Shown: positions 38,701-47,206, numbered from the stretch's first letter. The stretch is 64,000 nt of DNA from RUG695 sp050943135 (GCA_050943135.1 JBMNOP010000005.1:160175-224174), one strand, 5' to 3'. The notes: generated by a model from the sequence alone, not told the origin. A program made the numbers and translations.

Positions 38701-39697
38701 GATTCGACAGGAGAATCTCGCGGCGCAGTGTGTCGAAATCATCGACCGCGGCCCGAAGATCGTAGTAATCCGCTGATTCGTCGACCCGTGCCATCGCGGA
38801 ATCGAGACGTTCTTTGTAGTCTTTCGGATCGAATTCGTCGGGGAATCGTTCCGTCATGTCTTCGATCGCCTGATAGAGATATTCGGGATGTTTGACCGCA
38901 CGGATAAGGTCTTGCGAAAACGGTCCGCTGTCGTACCAGGTCAGGCGGCGGAACGCCTGGGCCTTCTTCCAGGCGGTAAAGGCCGCCTCGTCGGCGAAAT
39001 TCGCCTCGGGATACCCGATCAGCTGCACCTCGACGATTGAGGACCAGTCGTCGGCGGTGCTTTGCTCTTTACCGGGAAGCCCGGCGAACTTGGCCGCGCC
39101 ATCATCCTTTTTGGCGGTTGCCCAGAATCGGAACTCGACCCAGTCATATTGTTGTGGCGAAAGATCACGACCATCTTCACGATAGAAGCGGGTTACGAGC
39201 GAGCCGCCGTCGTTACCGATGATTTTTTCGCCGGTCGAAAGGAACGGTTCGGCAGGAAACTCGGGCATTACCCCAGGGTGTCCGGTATTATCGGCAAAGC
39301 GCACTTCGTAATCCTGATCGGCCCGCGCATTGACATCGCCCGAAAAGACACGGACCTCTTTAATCGACTGCGGTTTCCCCAAGTAGAATACGAGGCGGGT
39401 CGGTCTTCCCTCCATCGTAACACGACCCCGGCCGCCGAGCTCCCCGACTTCGCCGTCGAACAGGAGATGATCCCAGCGGACATTGTCGGCGGCCACCCTT
39501 TTTGTGCCCGGGAACGCGAGCAGGTTGTTATCGGTATTTTGGTCAATCATCTCTTGAACGCCGACCATGACAACATCGTCGGCATCGAACCCCTTGACCT
39601 CAAACGAGATGCCGTCGGACCCGGCTGCGGAAAGAGAAGAGATGCCCCAAAGAAGAAACACGAAAAACAATGGGGAAAGGATACGATAACGTTTCAT
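35765..39697 (-). CDS. Exported fusion: HzsA-like/beta-propeller part, two c-type haem sites, SUMF1-like domain
   Basis: The 1310-residue product starts at ATG 39697 with a signal peptide (LFFVFLLWGISSLSAAG). The first 740 residues hold a sugar-binding-like region and a WD40/PD40-type propeller with repeated YLRWEYIDTPHY and VFDPSFGRQEAKG segments, similar to the alpha subunit of hydrazine synthase. Two c-type haem motifs follow: CIGCH at 796-800 and CVGCH at 846-850. Residues about 1030-1300 form a formylglycine-generating-enzyme/SUMF1 domain (KIPAGSFVMGDG, RLPTEAEWEWAARGG, MIGNVCEWT), lacking the paired active-site cysteines near VARGGSWRDRP. It is probably a periplasmic or surface redox protein. 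The domain order is planctomycete-like; its reaction is unknown. Confidence 0.85.
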   Translation of the reverse strand: MKRYRILSPLFFVFLLWGISSLSAAGSDGISFEVKGFDADDVVMVGVQEMIDQNTDNNLLAFPGTKRVAADNVRWDHLLFDGEVGELGGRGRVTMEGRPTRLVFYLGKPQSIKEVRVFSGDVNARADQDYEVRFADNTGHPGVMPEFPAEPFLSTGEKIIGNDGGSLVTRFYREDGRDLSPQQYDWVEFRFWATAKKDDGAAKFAGLPGKEQSTADDWSSIVEVQLIGYPEANFADEAAFTAWKKAQAFRRLTWYDSGPFSQDLIRAVKHPEYLYQAIEDMTERFPDEFDPKDYKERLDSAMARVDESADYYDLRAAVDDFDTLRREILLSNPLLTDFDTIIARRTNYDALENNWMSNASRHKGKYDNAIVEFDPKVLDSEYRELVRGPKGSFIGDICLHWDADRFLVTALAENDTWQIFEYDMAEDSLRQVTPDMGGDVDNVEGCYVPDGSTIFISNASMMGIPCIGGGGYVGNIYRIEKDGKTIRQLTFEQDNDWCPVILPNGRIMYLRWEYIDTPHYFSRILFSMNPDGTNQVEHYGSGSYWPNSLFYARPLPGQSSKFVGIVSGHHGTARSGEMVVFDPSFGRQEAKGAIHKITHPGEPIEPVIKDQLVDGVFPQFIFPWPLSDDYFLCAARIRTMGEHWAIYLVDTSGNMTLLRQDPNYDLLEPIPLMEQEEPRTVPDRTVPGKKESTVFITDVYFGQGLPQVPRGTVKKLRLYAISYGYRGIGGHDVFGMESCWDGRRIIGEIPVFEDGSATFKIPANTPVVVQPLDEEGSAVQLMRSWFVGMPGETESCIGCHETQNDISPVKQTEAQRSAPTPISPFYGPERSFSFEGEIQPILDRYCVGCHDGSDQDRPNFADTTPGPKNFSMAYHALHGYTRRPGPESDIHVLQPMEYHTSTSELIVQLKKGHHNVKIDRESWEKLFCWIDFNVPYFGTWTEIAEARNNKKGSDPLRSISNRYVELKKLYADNELDYEADAYTGDRVDRPAFLPPAETPEPDRSAPSVPDWPFDASGLQPEIREFEIDGLIFAMAKIPAGSFVMGDGVGCLDELPRTEVTVEKPFWMMTTEVTNALYALYDKEHDSRFIDLWHKDHNRPGYPANLPDQPVIRVNWQEAVGFCKWLSEKSGLNFRLPTEAEWEWAARGGSSEPMWFGPLEADFGPYENLADVTTKLFVVEGVDPHVKDRVADWEAFIPRIDHVDDGNFMQANVGSYQPNPFGLYDMIGNVCEWTASSYRPYPYNAADGRNDGAAAEKKVARGGSWRDRPKWGRAGVRKPYESWQRVFNVGIRPVCDDGNLAVSPLARTISR

Positions 39698-39895
39698 CGT
39701 TAACACTCTCGAAAACAAAGCGTTGAGATTAATTCCGGACAATGGAAGCGATATTCCGTAAAGATGTAAAGCCTCGGGCGCTGTGCCCGAAGAGACTCAA
39801 GAACCCATTGTAAAAAAACCGCGACAGAAAACAAGAGTTCCGAAGAACCTTTGTTCGGTTTTCCCGGGAAGAACGAGCTTACGTGACGGGCGGAC

Positions 39896-41452
39896 TCAAC
39901 GGTCGCACTCGGGGGCACCCCGTTCGGACGGGAGAGATGTCTTCCCCCGCCGAACACCTTTTGCTTCCGACTCGAACCCCCAATGGATGAGCAGAAGGCG
40001 CGAATACATTTCGTCGGCCGGAAGAGCGAGAAGCTCCTCTCGCGTCTTTTCGGGAAGTTTTCGGAGCGTTTCGGCCAAGTCGGCGGTCGATTCGGTTTTC
40101 CAGGTGCCTATGGGGGTTTCGTTCGGTCTCGAGGGAGATCCCCGTCGGCCGAAAGGACGTCGGCCTCGGAAATGCTCCTCTTCTCCGGCGGAAAGACCGA
40201 TCTGAATCAGCAGGCCGATCAGCACCTGTTTTCGCTCGTCGGGCTGCGAGGCGATATATTCCTTTCCCTTGTCGGAAAGCTGTTCGGTAAAGTGGTCGAT
40301 TCCCTTTTCGCCAATGAACCCGCAGATGACTTCGCGACGTCGGCGCGGCGGTTTTTGTTTTTCGGTCGCTTCGTTTTTGAAATGTTCTTTGAGGAACGCT
40401 CGGAACTCGTCTCCGACGTCGAGCGACTCGCCCCGAAGCTCTTCGGGCAGCGTGTCTTCCAGTCGGAACCGGTATTGCCGGGAAGGACGGGAATCGCGGC
40501 CGGAACCGAACGGTGGACTTTGGCGGGAGGCGGCGTTGCGGTGGGCATTTTCCAAGAGCGGCCGGGTCTTTTGCTCTCGCAGAATCTCTTTAACCACGGC
40601 AAGCCGCTCCTCTTTTGTCGCGGACCAAAACCGGTAGCGATCGGCCTCGGAAATCTGATGCCGGAACCAGTCGCCGAACGAGACCAGGGTTGATTCCAAT
40701 CGCGCCTTTTCCGGATCGGCGGTAATCTCATGGTAGAGCTTTCGGTATGCCTTGCGTTCGGCATGACCGAGTCCGTAGAACCGCACCTTATTAAGGAAGA
40801 TTTCGACCGAAGCGTTATCGCCCGCGCGTGAGCCGGGTTGCGATAAAACTTCGTTGTCGTTGCTGCCCGGACGTGGCGGAAAGTCGCCGAGCCGTTCGTC
40901 TTTCGGTTCGCCTGCGGCATCGCCGGCCGAACCGTCGGCTTGCCGCCCGGTCGAATCGCTACCCCCGAAATCGGAAAGTTCGCTGAGCTGTTTTAAGAAT
41001 TCAAGGTCCCCGATGGCTTGGAGTGTGTCCAGGTGCGAGAAGACGGGGTAGTTGTGCTCGTCGGAAAATTCTCGGTCGTAGGCTCTTCGATACCAGAGGT
41101 CGGCGCCCAAAAAGAGGGCGACCACACCCAGAAAAAGGAGAGGGAAGAGGATCAGATTCTGTCGGCGGCGGCGCTTTTCGGCGGCACGAATTTCTTTCTG
41201 AACAACGCCGGTCAGGATCTCCATCGTGTCGGCGGTCATTTCGCGATTGAGCGGAAGCGTTTCGAGCGAGTCGAGGAATCGGCCCGCCGCGCGAAGTTTT
41301 TCGAGTCGGGCGCGAAGCCGCGGTTCGGTTTCCAGGCGCTTTTCGGTTTGCGCCTTTTCGCTGTCCGAGAGCTCTTCGTCGAGAAACGCGGTCAGGATTT
41401 CGTCGTCGGGATCATTTTGCGGTATTGGGGCAGAGGGGGTCGGATCTGTCAC
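39896..41452 (-). CDS. Membrane anti-sigma factor-like protein
   Basis: The 518-residue protein begins with a cytoplasmic anti-sigma-like helical region (ILTAFLDEELSDSEKAQTEK, about 18-80) but lacks the zinc His-Cys-Cys motif of ZAS domains. One membrane helix follows (LILFPLLFLGVVALFLGADL, about 105-125). The large outer part of about 390 residues is polar, Arg/Glu-rich and of unknown fold. Its start overlaps the stop of the ECF sigma factor gene by four bases, which supports a regulator-antiregulator pair. The outer domain would be the sensor. The signal it senses is not known. Confidence 0.8.
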   Translation of the reverse strand: MTDPTPSAPIPQNDPDDEILTAFLDEELSDSEKAQTEKRLETEPRLRARLEKLRAAGRFLDSLETLPLNREMTADTMEILTGVVQKEIRAAEKRRRRQNLILFPLLFLGVVALFLGADLWYRRAYDREFSDEHNYPVFSHLDTLQAIGDLEFLKQLSELSDFGGSDSTGRQADGSAGDAAGEPKDERLGDFPPRPGSNDNEVLSQPGSRAGDNASVEIFLNKVRFYGLGHAERKAYRKLYHEITADPEKARLESTLVSFGDWFRHQISEADRYRFWSATKEERLAVVKEILREQKTRPLLENAHRNAASRQSPPFGSGRDSRPSRQYRFRLEDTLPEELRGESLDVGDEFRAFLKEHFKNEATEKQKPPRRRREVICGFIGEKGIDHFTEQLSDKGKEYIASQPDERKQVLIGLLIQIGLSAGEEEHFRGRRPFGRRGSPSRPNETPIGTWKTESTADLAETLRKLPEKTREELLALPADEMYSRLLLIHWGFESEAKGVRRGKTSLPSERGAPECDR

Positions 41453-42069
41453 TGCGGTAGGCTCCCTTCTTTCATGTAGGGGGTCATGATTTCGGCGAGT
41501 CGTTGGCGTGCCCGGCAGAGCAGCGATTTTACCGCCTGCGGGGTAAGGTTCATCACCTCGGCGATCTGTTCGTATTTCATGCCTTCGAAATGGCGAAACA
41601 GGAGGACCTCACGTTGCCGCTCGTTGAGACTTTGCAGTGCGAGGTGAACCATTTCGCGTTCTTCTTTTTTGTCGTAATGCCTTGTCGGGATGTAACCGCT
41701 CTTGGCAAGAATGTTCCCTTCGATACCACTCTCTCCCCCCTCTTTAACGGCGCCGCCGAAAAGCAGTTCCGGTCGCCTTTTTTTGGAACGAATTGCGTTC
41801 AGAGCCAGGTTATGGACGATTCGATAGAGCCAGGTCGAGAATTTGGCGGTCGGTTGATAGGTCTCGCGACTTCGGTAAACGTTCAGAAAGACCTCTTGGG
41901 TGAGGTCTTCGGCCTGCTGACGGCTACCGACAAAGTGAACCAACATCGAAAGGACTTTCGGCTGGTTCCTTGTCATCAGCTCCTCGAAGGCCGAAGCGTC
42001 GCCCGCTTTGAGTTCCATCATCAGACGGGTATCTTCGTCTTGTGTGTATGTCTCGGAAGATTCTTCCAT
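41449..42069 (-). CDS. ECF-type RNA polymerase sigma factor
   Basis: The 206-residue protein has sigma region 2 (EDLTQEVFLNVYRS, TWLYRIVHNLALNAIR) and region 4 with a helix-turn-helix (LNERQREVLLFRHFEGMKYEQ, IAEVMNLTPQAVKSLLCRAR). An unusually long linker rich in Gly/Glu (about residues 105-130) joins them. ECF factors direct polymerase to stress or envelope genes when released by their anti-sigma factor, here the overlapping gene at 39896. The targets cannot be read from this window; the adjacent rhamnosidase gene is a possible one. Confidence 0.92.
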   Translation of the reverse strand: MEESSETYTQDEDTRLMMELKAGDASAFEELMTRNQPKVLSMLVHFVGSRQQAEDLTQEVFLNVYRSRETYQPTAKFSTWLYRIVHNLALNAIRSKKRRPELLFGGAVKEGGESGIEGNILAKSGYIPTRHYDKKEEREMVHLALQSLNERQREVLLFRHFEGMKYEQIAEVMNLTPQAVKSLLCRARQRLAEIMTPYMKEGSLPQ

Positions 42070-42162
42070 AAAAACCGCCGGGCAGGGGAAGGGAAAAATG
42101 AAAACACCGCCGCCCGCACAGAAAAGTGTTTAGGCGGCAAGCGGGGTTCCGCAGCGGAGTTT

Positions 42163-43944
42163 TTAGCGGCAGATGCACCCTTCGGGGAGTGTGATACTCT
42201 TCCGGACGGTTCCGTCGGACGATTTTTCGACTCGGACCGAGATCACGCCGTTCGGGGTCGGGATCGTTCCTTCGGCCCAATCGAGGTCGCCAAGGAAGGG
42301 ATCGAATCCGACTTCGGCAAATCCGGGTTTCGCCGGGGTGACGCCGAGGATATGACGGCTAAGCCAGGGGGCCGGTCCGCTCGACCAACCGTGACAGAGC
42401 GAGTGACGGAACCCCTCGTAGCAGTAAGCGCCCCGATCACCGTGGAGACTCTCCTTTCCTTCCGGGGTCAACTCGTCGATCCGGCCGGCGCCTCGAAGCC
42501 ATTCGAGATTGAAATCTTCCCAAAATGTTGTGGCGCCGACATCAAGCATCGCACCCCAATATTCGCGGATAATATTGAGCGCTTCCTGGTGGCGCTCCCC
42601 CACGGCGAGCGCTTCGAGCATATAGTAACCGTAGAAAGTCGAAAAATTCTCACCTCCGTTCTTAGCCACGACCGCAACATTCGGTTTGGCGGGATCTTCG
42701 AGTCCGGCCAACGCCATCAGAGCGGCGGCCTGCTTGTTTCCGACATTGTCGGGGATAAACGCACGAAGTTCGGCCAGGAGTGCCGAGGCGTCGGCCTTGA
42801 CCTCTTCGTTCCCGAGCGCATCGGCGATTTCGACGACACGTTCGACCGCGATGACAAAGATGGCATGTGTACCGGCATGCTGGGCTTTCGGATTATCGGC
42901 GGTCGGCCAATCGAGGAATTCCTGCGGGAAACCGGCCTGACCACTCGGTCGAACCTGTTTTTTGATGGTTCGATAAAGTCTGAACAGATACGGGGCGCGG
43001 GCTGCCAGGTATTCACGGTCTCCGGTATAGTGGTAAAGATCACCGACCGAGATCAGCCACCAGAGCGAGTAATTCGGCATCCCGTTCATGTAGCCGGGGA
43101 GCGGCCAGGTTTTCTCGGCATAGGTGCCAAGGGTCTCCTTGAGGACTTCGGGGGCCCCGAACACGTTGAGCGTTGTCATCGTCTGAGGATTGATGTCGCC
43201 GTACCAGACGAGCCGGTCCCGCTTGGCCCCTTCGAAGATGTAGTGCTGCATGGTGAGCAACTGGGTATACACTGCGGTTTCCCAGATTTGGTTAAGCCGC
43301 TCGTCGGAACAACGGAACGAACCGAGCCACGGCACCTCGCGAAAAACGAATGTGGCCCGAACCGAATCGAGGCAGAGTTTCGTTCCCGGATCGACGAGGT
43401 CGAGCCGGACAAAACGGAACGCCGATTCACCGAACTCCACCGCTCCAAGCCACGGGACATTCACGATCATATCGCGCGTCGAATGTTCGTTAACCGAACC
43501 CTTCTCGCCGATTTCGGACATCGCCTCGTCGGCCGACTCGCCGAACCGAACCCGAAGGCGAACCGATTTGCCGACACTCCCTTTGGCCGGATTCAGATCA
43601 CGCGCTTCGAGGCGGATTCCCCCATGGATTTCCGCGCCGAAATCGAGCAGAACGGCGCACGGAGCCTTACCGGTTTTTTCCATATGGAATCCGCCGTTCA
43701 TCTCGGCGGTCGAGGTTTGCATCATCACGTCGTCGAAGAGCGTCTCTTCGCGACTGATACCCGTCTCGGACTTCCAAACAACCCGCGTCGGGGTCAGGTA
43801 ACGACGGGTCCGTTCGTCGGTTTTGATTTGTGGGTGGATCTTAGCGGCGACGACACTCGGAATGGCCGGGTCGACGTCGGCATGCGCCGCGGGAGCGACA
43901 ATAAACGCGGCAAGCGCCGCGAGAACCAAGAGAGAAAATCGCAT
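42163..43944 (-). CDS. Exported GH78-type alpha-L-rhamnosidase-like protein
   Basis: The 593-residue product has a signal peptide (LLVLAALAAFIVAPAAHA). A jelly-roll carbohydrate-binding-like part (VLLDFGAEIHGGIRLEARD) precedes an alpha/alpha-barrel with the GH78 signatures EGAKRDRLVWYGDINPQ and SLCHGWSSGPAPWLSRHIL, and a C-terminal beta domain (GFDPFLGDLDWAEGTIPTP). The exact acid/base residues were not verified. The enzyme would release L-rhamnose from plant or microbial polysaccharide outside the cytoplasm. It lies upstream of the ECF sigma gene on the same strand. Confidence 0.85.
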   Translation of the reverse strand: MRFSLLVLAALAAFIVAPAAHADVDPAIPSVVAAKIHPQIKTDERTRRYLTPTRVVWKSETGISREETLFDDVMMQTSTAEMNGGFHMEKTGKAPCAVLLDFGAEIHGGIRLEARDLNPAKGSVGKSVRLRVRFGESADEAMSEIGEKGSVNEHSTRDMIVNVPWLGAVEFGESAFRFVRLDLVDPGTKLCLDSVRATFVFREVPWLGSFRCSDERLNQIWETAVYTQLLTMQHYIFEGAKRDRLVWYGDINPQTMTTLNVFGAPEVLKETLGTYAEKTWPLPGYMNGMPNYSLWWLISVGDLYHYTGDREYLAARAPYLFRLYRTIKKQVRPSGQAGFPQEFLDWPTADNPKAQHAGTHAIFVIAVERVVEIADALGNEEVKADASALLAELRAFIPDNVGNKQAAALMALAGLEDPAKPNVAVVAKNGGENFSTFYGYYMLEALAVGERHQEALNIIREYWGAMLDVGATTFWEDFNLEWLRGAGRIDELTPEGKESLHGDRGAYCYEGFRHSLCHGWSSGPAPWLSRHILGVTPAKPGFAEVGFDPFLGDLDWAEGTIPTPNGVISVRVEKSSDGTVRKSITLPEGCICR

Positions 43945-43997
43945 CGTTATCTTTCCTTTTTGGTGGTGTTCGTGATCGGCGTTGGCGGGAAGGCCGG

Positions 43998-44750
43998 TCA
44001 GTCGTCCTCGTTATTGTTAATGACAAAACCTTTCGGCAGATAGATGAATCGGCCACAGGAGCAACAGGTGTAAGGGTTCCCTTCGCAGAGCGAGACGATA
44101 TATTGCATCGGAATTTCCATGCGGCACCCACCGCAATAACGTTCCCCCTCGACCGGCGCCATCGCTTCGTCACCATCGAACGAAGCGAGCGCTTGCGAGA
44201 GCGGCGCGGCAAACTTGCGATCGACTTCTCTGATTTGGAGATGCAATTCCTTCTGGATTCGCTCGGTATCCTCTTTGACTGCGGCAACCAATTCCCGGAA
44301 CTCCTTTTCGACGGTTTGTTGCGCCTCTTTCGCTTCCGCGATTTCCCTCTCGGCCTTCTCGACCAGCGGGAAGAATTCCTCGGCCTGTTCGGCGAGCTCG
44401 AGCGTCTTTTCGGCCAGCGCGTCGTTCCGGCGCTGATCGTCGGCAATTTGTTCCTTGAGCGAAAGATACTCCTTGTTGCTCTTCGCCTCGCTCAGCTGTG
44501 TTTTGCGCTTTTGCAGGGCGGAGTCGATCAGGTTGAAGCGATCTTCCGCCTCTCTGGCCTCGAGGACCATTCGCCGGTGTCGCTCCTTAACCTCGGCAGA
44601 GTGCGTTTCGGCCTCGGCAGTCCTTTTTCTTTGGGCATTGACGCGCAGACGCGCGCTGTTGTATCGGGAAACGAGCGTTTTCAGTTGACGGTAGAGACTG
44701 TGCAGATAACAGAGCTGGTCGTGGACGGCTCGGATGGTTTGACTTGTCAT
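43998..44750 (-). CDS. Coiled-coil protein with C4 zinc ribbon (DUF164/CdsZ type)
   Basis: The first 190 of 250 residues are a long helical coiled-coil (RKTQLSEAKSNKEYLSLKEQ and following heptads). The end is a zinc ribbon with CGGCRMEIP and TCCSCGRFIYLP. The layout is that of the C4-type zinc ribbon proteins (Helicobacter HP0958, CdsZ), which act as chaperone-like or RNA-binding proteins, for example in flagellar or type III assembly. No such system is near here. A good AAGGAAC site precedes the ATG. It starts 12 nt after the end of the GlmU-like gene. Confidence 0.88.
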   Translation of the reverse strand: MTSQTIRAVHDQLCYLHSLYRQLKTLVSRYNSARLRVNAQRKRTAEAETHSAEVKERHRRMVLEAREAEDRFNLIDSALQKRKTQLSEAKSNKEYLSLKEQIADDQRRNDALAEKTLELAEQAEEFFPLVEKAEREIAEAKEAQQTVEKEFRELVAAVKEDTERIQKELHLQIREVDRKFAAPLSQALASFDGDEAMAPVEGERYCGGCRMEIPMQYIVSLCEGNPYTCCSCGRFIYLPKGFVINNNEDD

Positions 44751-44762
44751 GTAAGTTCCTTT

Positions 44763-45527
44763 TTACACCGCGCGTCGCGCGGCGATTGCCTCTTCGATGT
44801 GGCGGACATCCTCGACGGTGTTAACACCGAGACATTCCAACGGTTTCAGAACCGGAACCGCCGTCACACGTTTTCCCTTCCGCAAAAGGATGGTGGGGAC
44901 GTCGGTGATATAATATTCCTTTTGGGCGTTGTCGGCCCGGAGTTCGGATAGGGAATCAAGAAGGTCTCGTGTATTGAAAATGTAATAACTCATATTGATT
45001 TCGGTGATCTTTCGCTCTTCGTCGGTCGCGTCTTTTTCTTCGACGATCCCGACGAATTCTCCGGAGCCGTTACGCAGAATCCGACCCATCCCGGTCGGGT
45101 TCTCTTTGACGACCGTTCCCAAAACCGCCGAAATCGGGTTCCCTCCGGCCTCGGCCGACTCGTAGAGGTCAAAGAGTTCCCGAACCGTCTCGGGGTCGAG
45201 CATCGGGGAGTCCCCGGCGATGATGAAGACCTTTTCGCCCGAGTTTTCAAGCTGTTCGCGGCAGCAGGCCACGGCATGACCGGTTCCAAGCAGTTCGGTC
45301 TGTTCGGTGAATTCGACCCCGCGGCGTGCCGAGAGGGCGTCCCGAACCATCTCGCCACGATACCCGACCACGGTAATCACGCGCTCGACCCCCGCTTCGG
45401 CCAGGGCGTCGAGAACGTAATCGATGATCGGCTTGCCGAAAACGGGATAGAGCACCTTCGGAAGGTCCGATTTCATTCGGGTTCCTTTTCCCGCGGCTAA
45501 GACGACCGCCTGTCGCTTTTGCATCAT
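44763..45527 (-). CDS. GlmU-type sugar-nucleotide pyrophosphorylase domain without acetyltransferase domain
   Basis: The 254-residue protein has the Rossmann-like nucleotidyltransferase domain of GlmU: LAAGKGTRMKSDLPKVLYP, TELLGTGHAV, IIAGDSPML, EINMSYYIFN and KEYYITDVP. It stops where the left-handed beta-helix acetyltransferase domain of bifunctional GlmU would begin. The natural reading is UTP-dependent formation of UDP-N-acetylglucosamine, with acetylation done by another protein or not at all. The nearly isolated position and the 500-nt region upstream suggest separate regulation. Confidence 0.88.
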   Translation of the reverse strand: MMQKRQAVVLAAGKGTRMKSDLPKVLYPVFGKPIIDYVLDALAEAGVERVITVVGYRGEMVRDALSARRGVEFTEQTELLGTGHAVACCREQLENSGEKVFIIAGDSPMLDPETVRELFDLYESAEAGGNPISAVLGTVVKENPTGMGRILRNGSGEFVGIVEEKDATDEERKITEINMSYYIFNTRDLLDSLSELRADNAQKEYYITDVPTILLRKGKRVTAVPVLKPLECLGVNTVEDVRHIEEAIAARRAV

Positions 45528-45749
45528 CTTCTCCGAAAAAACGTTTCAAGATCGTACCGGTGAAAACATCCCTTTTTCCGAGGCTGAGCGTCGGCCGAGG
45601 GAAAGGTGCGGGCGGACCGACACCACCTGCCGGGCGCTACGGATACATTTTACCAAAAGCGCGACGAAAAAACAGCGGCCGCGCGTTTTTTCCGCAAGAG
45701 GGAAAGCGGTTCGGCAAAGCGGTTTTAATGGGAAAAGGGGAAAGAGGTA

Positions 45750-45846
45750 AAGAGAAAAGAAAAAAGAGAAAGGTGGGGCGCCGAGCCAAACGTTGAAACT
45801 ACGCGAAACAACATCTAACCATGGGAGACACAACCGACGCCCCACC
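45750..45846 (-). ncRNA. Hairpin/terminator module 1 (possible small RNA)
   Basis: On the minus strand a closing stem of 12 positions with one mismatch (plus-strand arms GGTGGGGCGCCG at 45772 and CGACGCCCCACC at 45835) encloses a 51-nt interior and is followed by a T-rich run. The interior shares the 14-nt core AAACAACAyyTAAC (plus-strand reading; y is C or T) with module 2. It lies between pgk and the GlmU-like gene. It could be a terminator, a small RNA or a leader element. Confidence 0.45.
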
Positions 45847-45905
45847 GACTTTTAGCTTATCGCCCCGAGAACCCGGTGTCAAGCGGTAAACGCCCGAACG
45901 GGCAC

Positions 45906-45970
45906 AAAAAGCGGGGTACCGAAAATGTCGTAAAACAACACTTAACGGGAAGGAAGAACCGGCACCCCGC
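45906..45970 (-). ncRNA. Hairpin/terminator module 2, related to module 1
   Basis: On the minus strand a stem of 11 positions with one mismatch (GCGGGGTACCG at 45911 and CGGCACCCCGC at 45960 in plus-strand reading) is followed by TTTTT. The interior shares AAACAACACTTAAC and GGGA with module 1, in the same order, so the two look like copies of one element. It is the first such structure after the pgk stop and would terminate pgk transcripts. Confidence 0.5.
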
Positions 45971-46024
45971 CGTCCGCAAACGTACAAACGTATTGTACCG
46001 CCTTTTATGGTCTGGTACGTTTGA

Positions 46025-47206
46025 TCACTCGTCGAGCAGGTCAACCGCGGCGAATTTCTTTCCTTCGAGCATCGCCAGCGAGGCACCGCCGCCGGTGGAG
46101 ACATGGGTGACTTTGTCGGCGAAACCGAGCTTCTGAATCGCGGCCGCGCTGTCACCGCCGCCGATGATGCTGATCGCGTCGCTTGCGGCGATTGCTGCGG
46201 CAACCGCTTTGGTTCCTTCGTCAAACGGAGGCATTTCGCAGACGCCCATCGGGCCGTTCCAGACGATCGTTTTGGCATCTTTGACGATGGAGCTGTAGAG
46301 TTCGGCGGTTTTCGGGCCGATGTCGAGCCCTTCGTAATCATCGGCGATCGCATCGGGGGCAACGATTTGCTTGTTGCAGTCGGCACTGAAGGAGTCACCG
46401 GCATGGGTATCGACCGGCAGAACGAGTTTGTCGCCCCCTTCGGCGAGAAGTTCTTTGGCCAGATCGACTTTATCTTCCTCGACAAGGCTCTTGCCGACCT
46501 TTCCCCCCTGCGCAAGCGAGAAGGTGTAGGCCATCGCGCCGCCGATGAGGACTTTGTCGCAGATGCCGAGGAGATTCTTGATCACCATGATCTTATCCGA
46601 GACCTTGGCGCCGCCGAGGATCGCCACGAACGGGCGGGCGGGATTGCTGATCGTGTCGGTCAGGTATTTGATTTCCTTTTCGACAAGGAATCCGCAGACC
46701 TTCGGTTTGCCGGCCATTGCTTCGGGGACGGCGACCATCGAGGCGTCGGTCCGATGGCAGGTGCCGAACGCGTCGTTGACGTAGATGTCGGCGAAAGCGG
46801 CGAGTTCTTTGGCGAATTCGGGATCACCTTTCTTTTCCCCCGGCTGGAACCGAAGGTTTTCGAGAACGACGACCTCCCCCTCTTTGAGCGCGGCAACTTT
46901 CTCTTTAGCGTCGGCTCCGACGGTATCGGTCGCGAAGACGACCTTGTTCGGGATCAGTTCGTCGAGACGGACGGCTACCGGTTCGAGGGTGAATTTGGCA
47001 TCGGGAGCGTCTTTCGGACGACCGAGGTGACTCATCAGGATCACTTTCCCCCCGCGTTCGAGAACCGAGGTGATCGTCGGCAGTGCCATCCGGATACGGC
47101 GGTCGTCGGTGACCTTTCCGTTTTCGTCGAGCGGAACATTGAAGTCGACACGGATGAGGACAGATTTCCCCTGAACATCCACATTTGCAATCGTTTTTTT
47201 GGCCAT
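46025..47206 (-). CDS. pgk: Phosphoglycerate kinase
   Basis: Pgk transfers phosphate from 1,3-bisphosphoglycerate to ADP in glycolysis, reversibly. The 393-residue protein shows RVDFNVPLDENGKVTDDRR, LMSHLGRPKD, the nucleotide-binding AILGGAKVSDKI, GGAMAYTF and the hinge GPMGVCEMPPFDEGT. The C-terminal GGGDSAAA and STGGGASLAMLEGK match the family. It is followed by the two hairpin modules. The gene pgi lies upstream on the same strand, with 89 nt between. Confidence 0.98.
   Translation of the reverse strand: MAKKTIANVDVQGKSVLIRVDFNVPLDENGKVTDDRRIRMALPTITSVLERGGKVILMSHLGRPKDAPDAKFTLEPVAVRLDELIPNKVVFATDTVGADAKEKVAALKEGEVVVLENLRFQPGEKKGDPEFAKELAAFADIYVNDAFGTCHRTDASMVAVPEAMAGKPKVCGFLVEKEIKYLTDTISNPARPFVAILGGAKVSDKIMVIKNLLGICDKVLIGGAMAYTFSLAQGGKVGKSLVEEDKVDLAKELLAEGGDKLVLPVDTHAGDSFSADCNKQIVAPDAIADDYEGLDIGPKTAELYSSIVKDAKTIVWNGPMGVCEMPPFDEGTKAVAAAIAASDAISIIGGGDSAAAIQKLGFADKVTHVSTGGGASLAMLEGKKFAAVDLLDE

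Noticed and set aside
41503..44043. 846-codon open frame on the plus strand
   Set aside because: Opposite the sigma factor and rhamnosidase genes, both well supported; Arg/Gly/Phe-rich noise.
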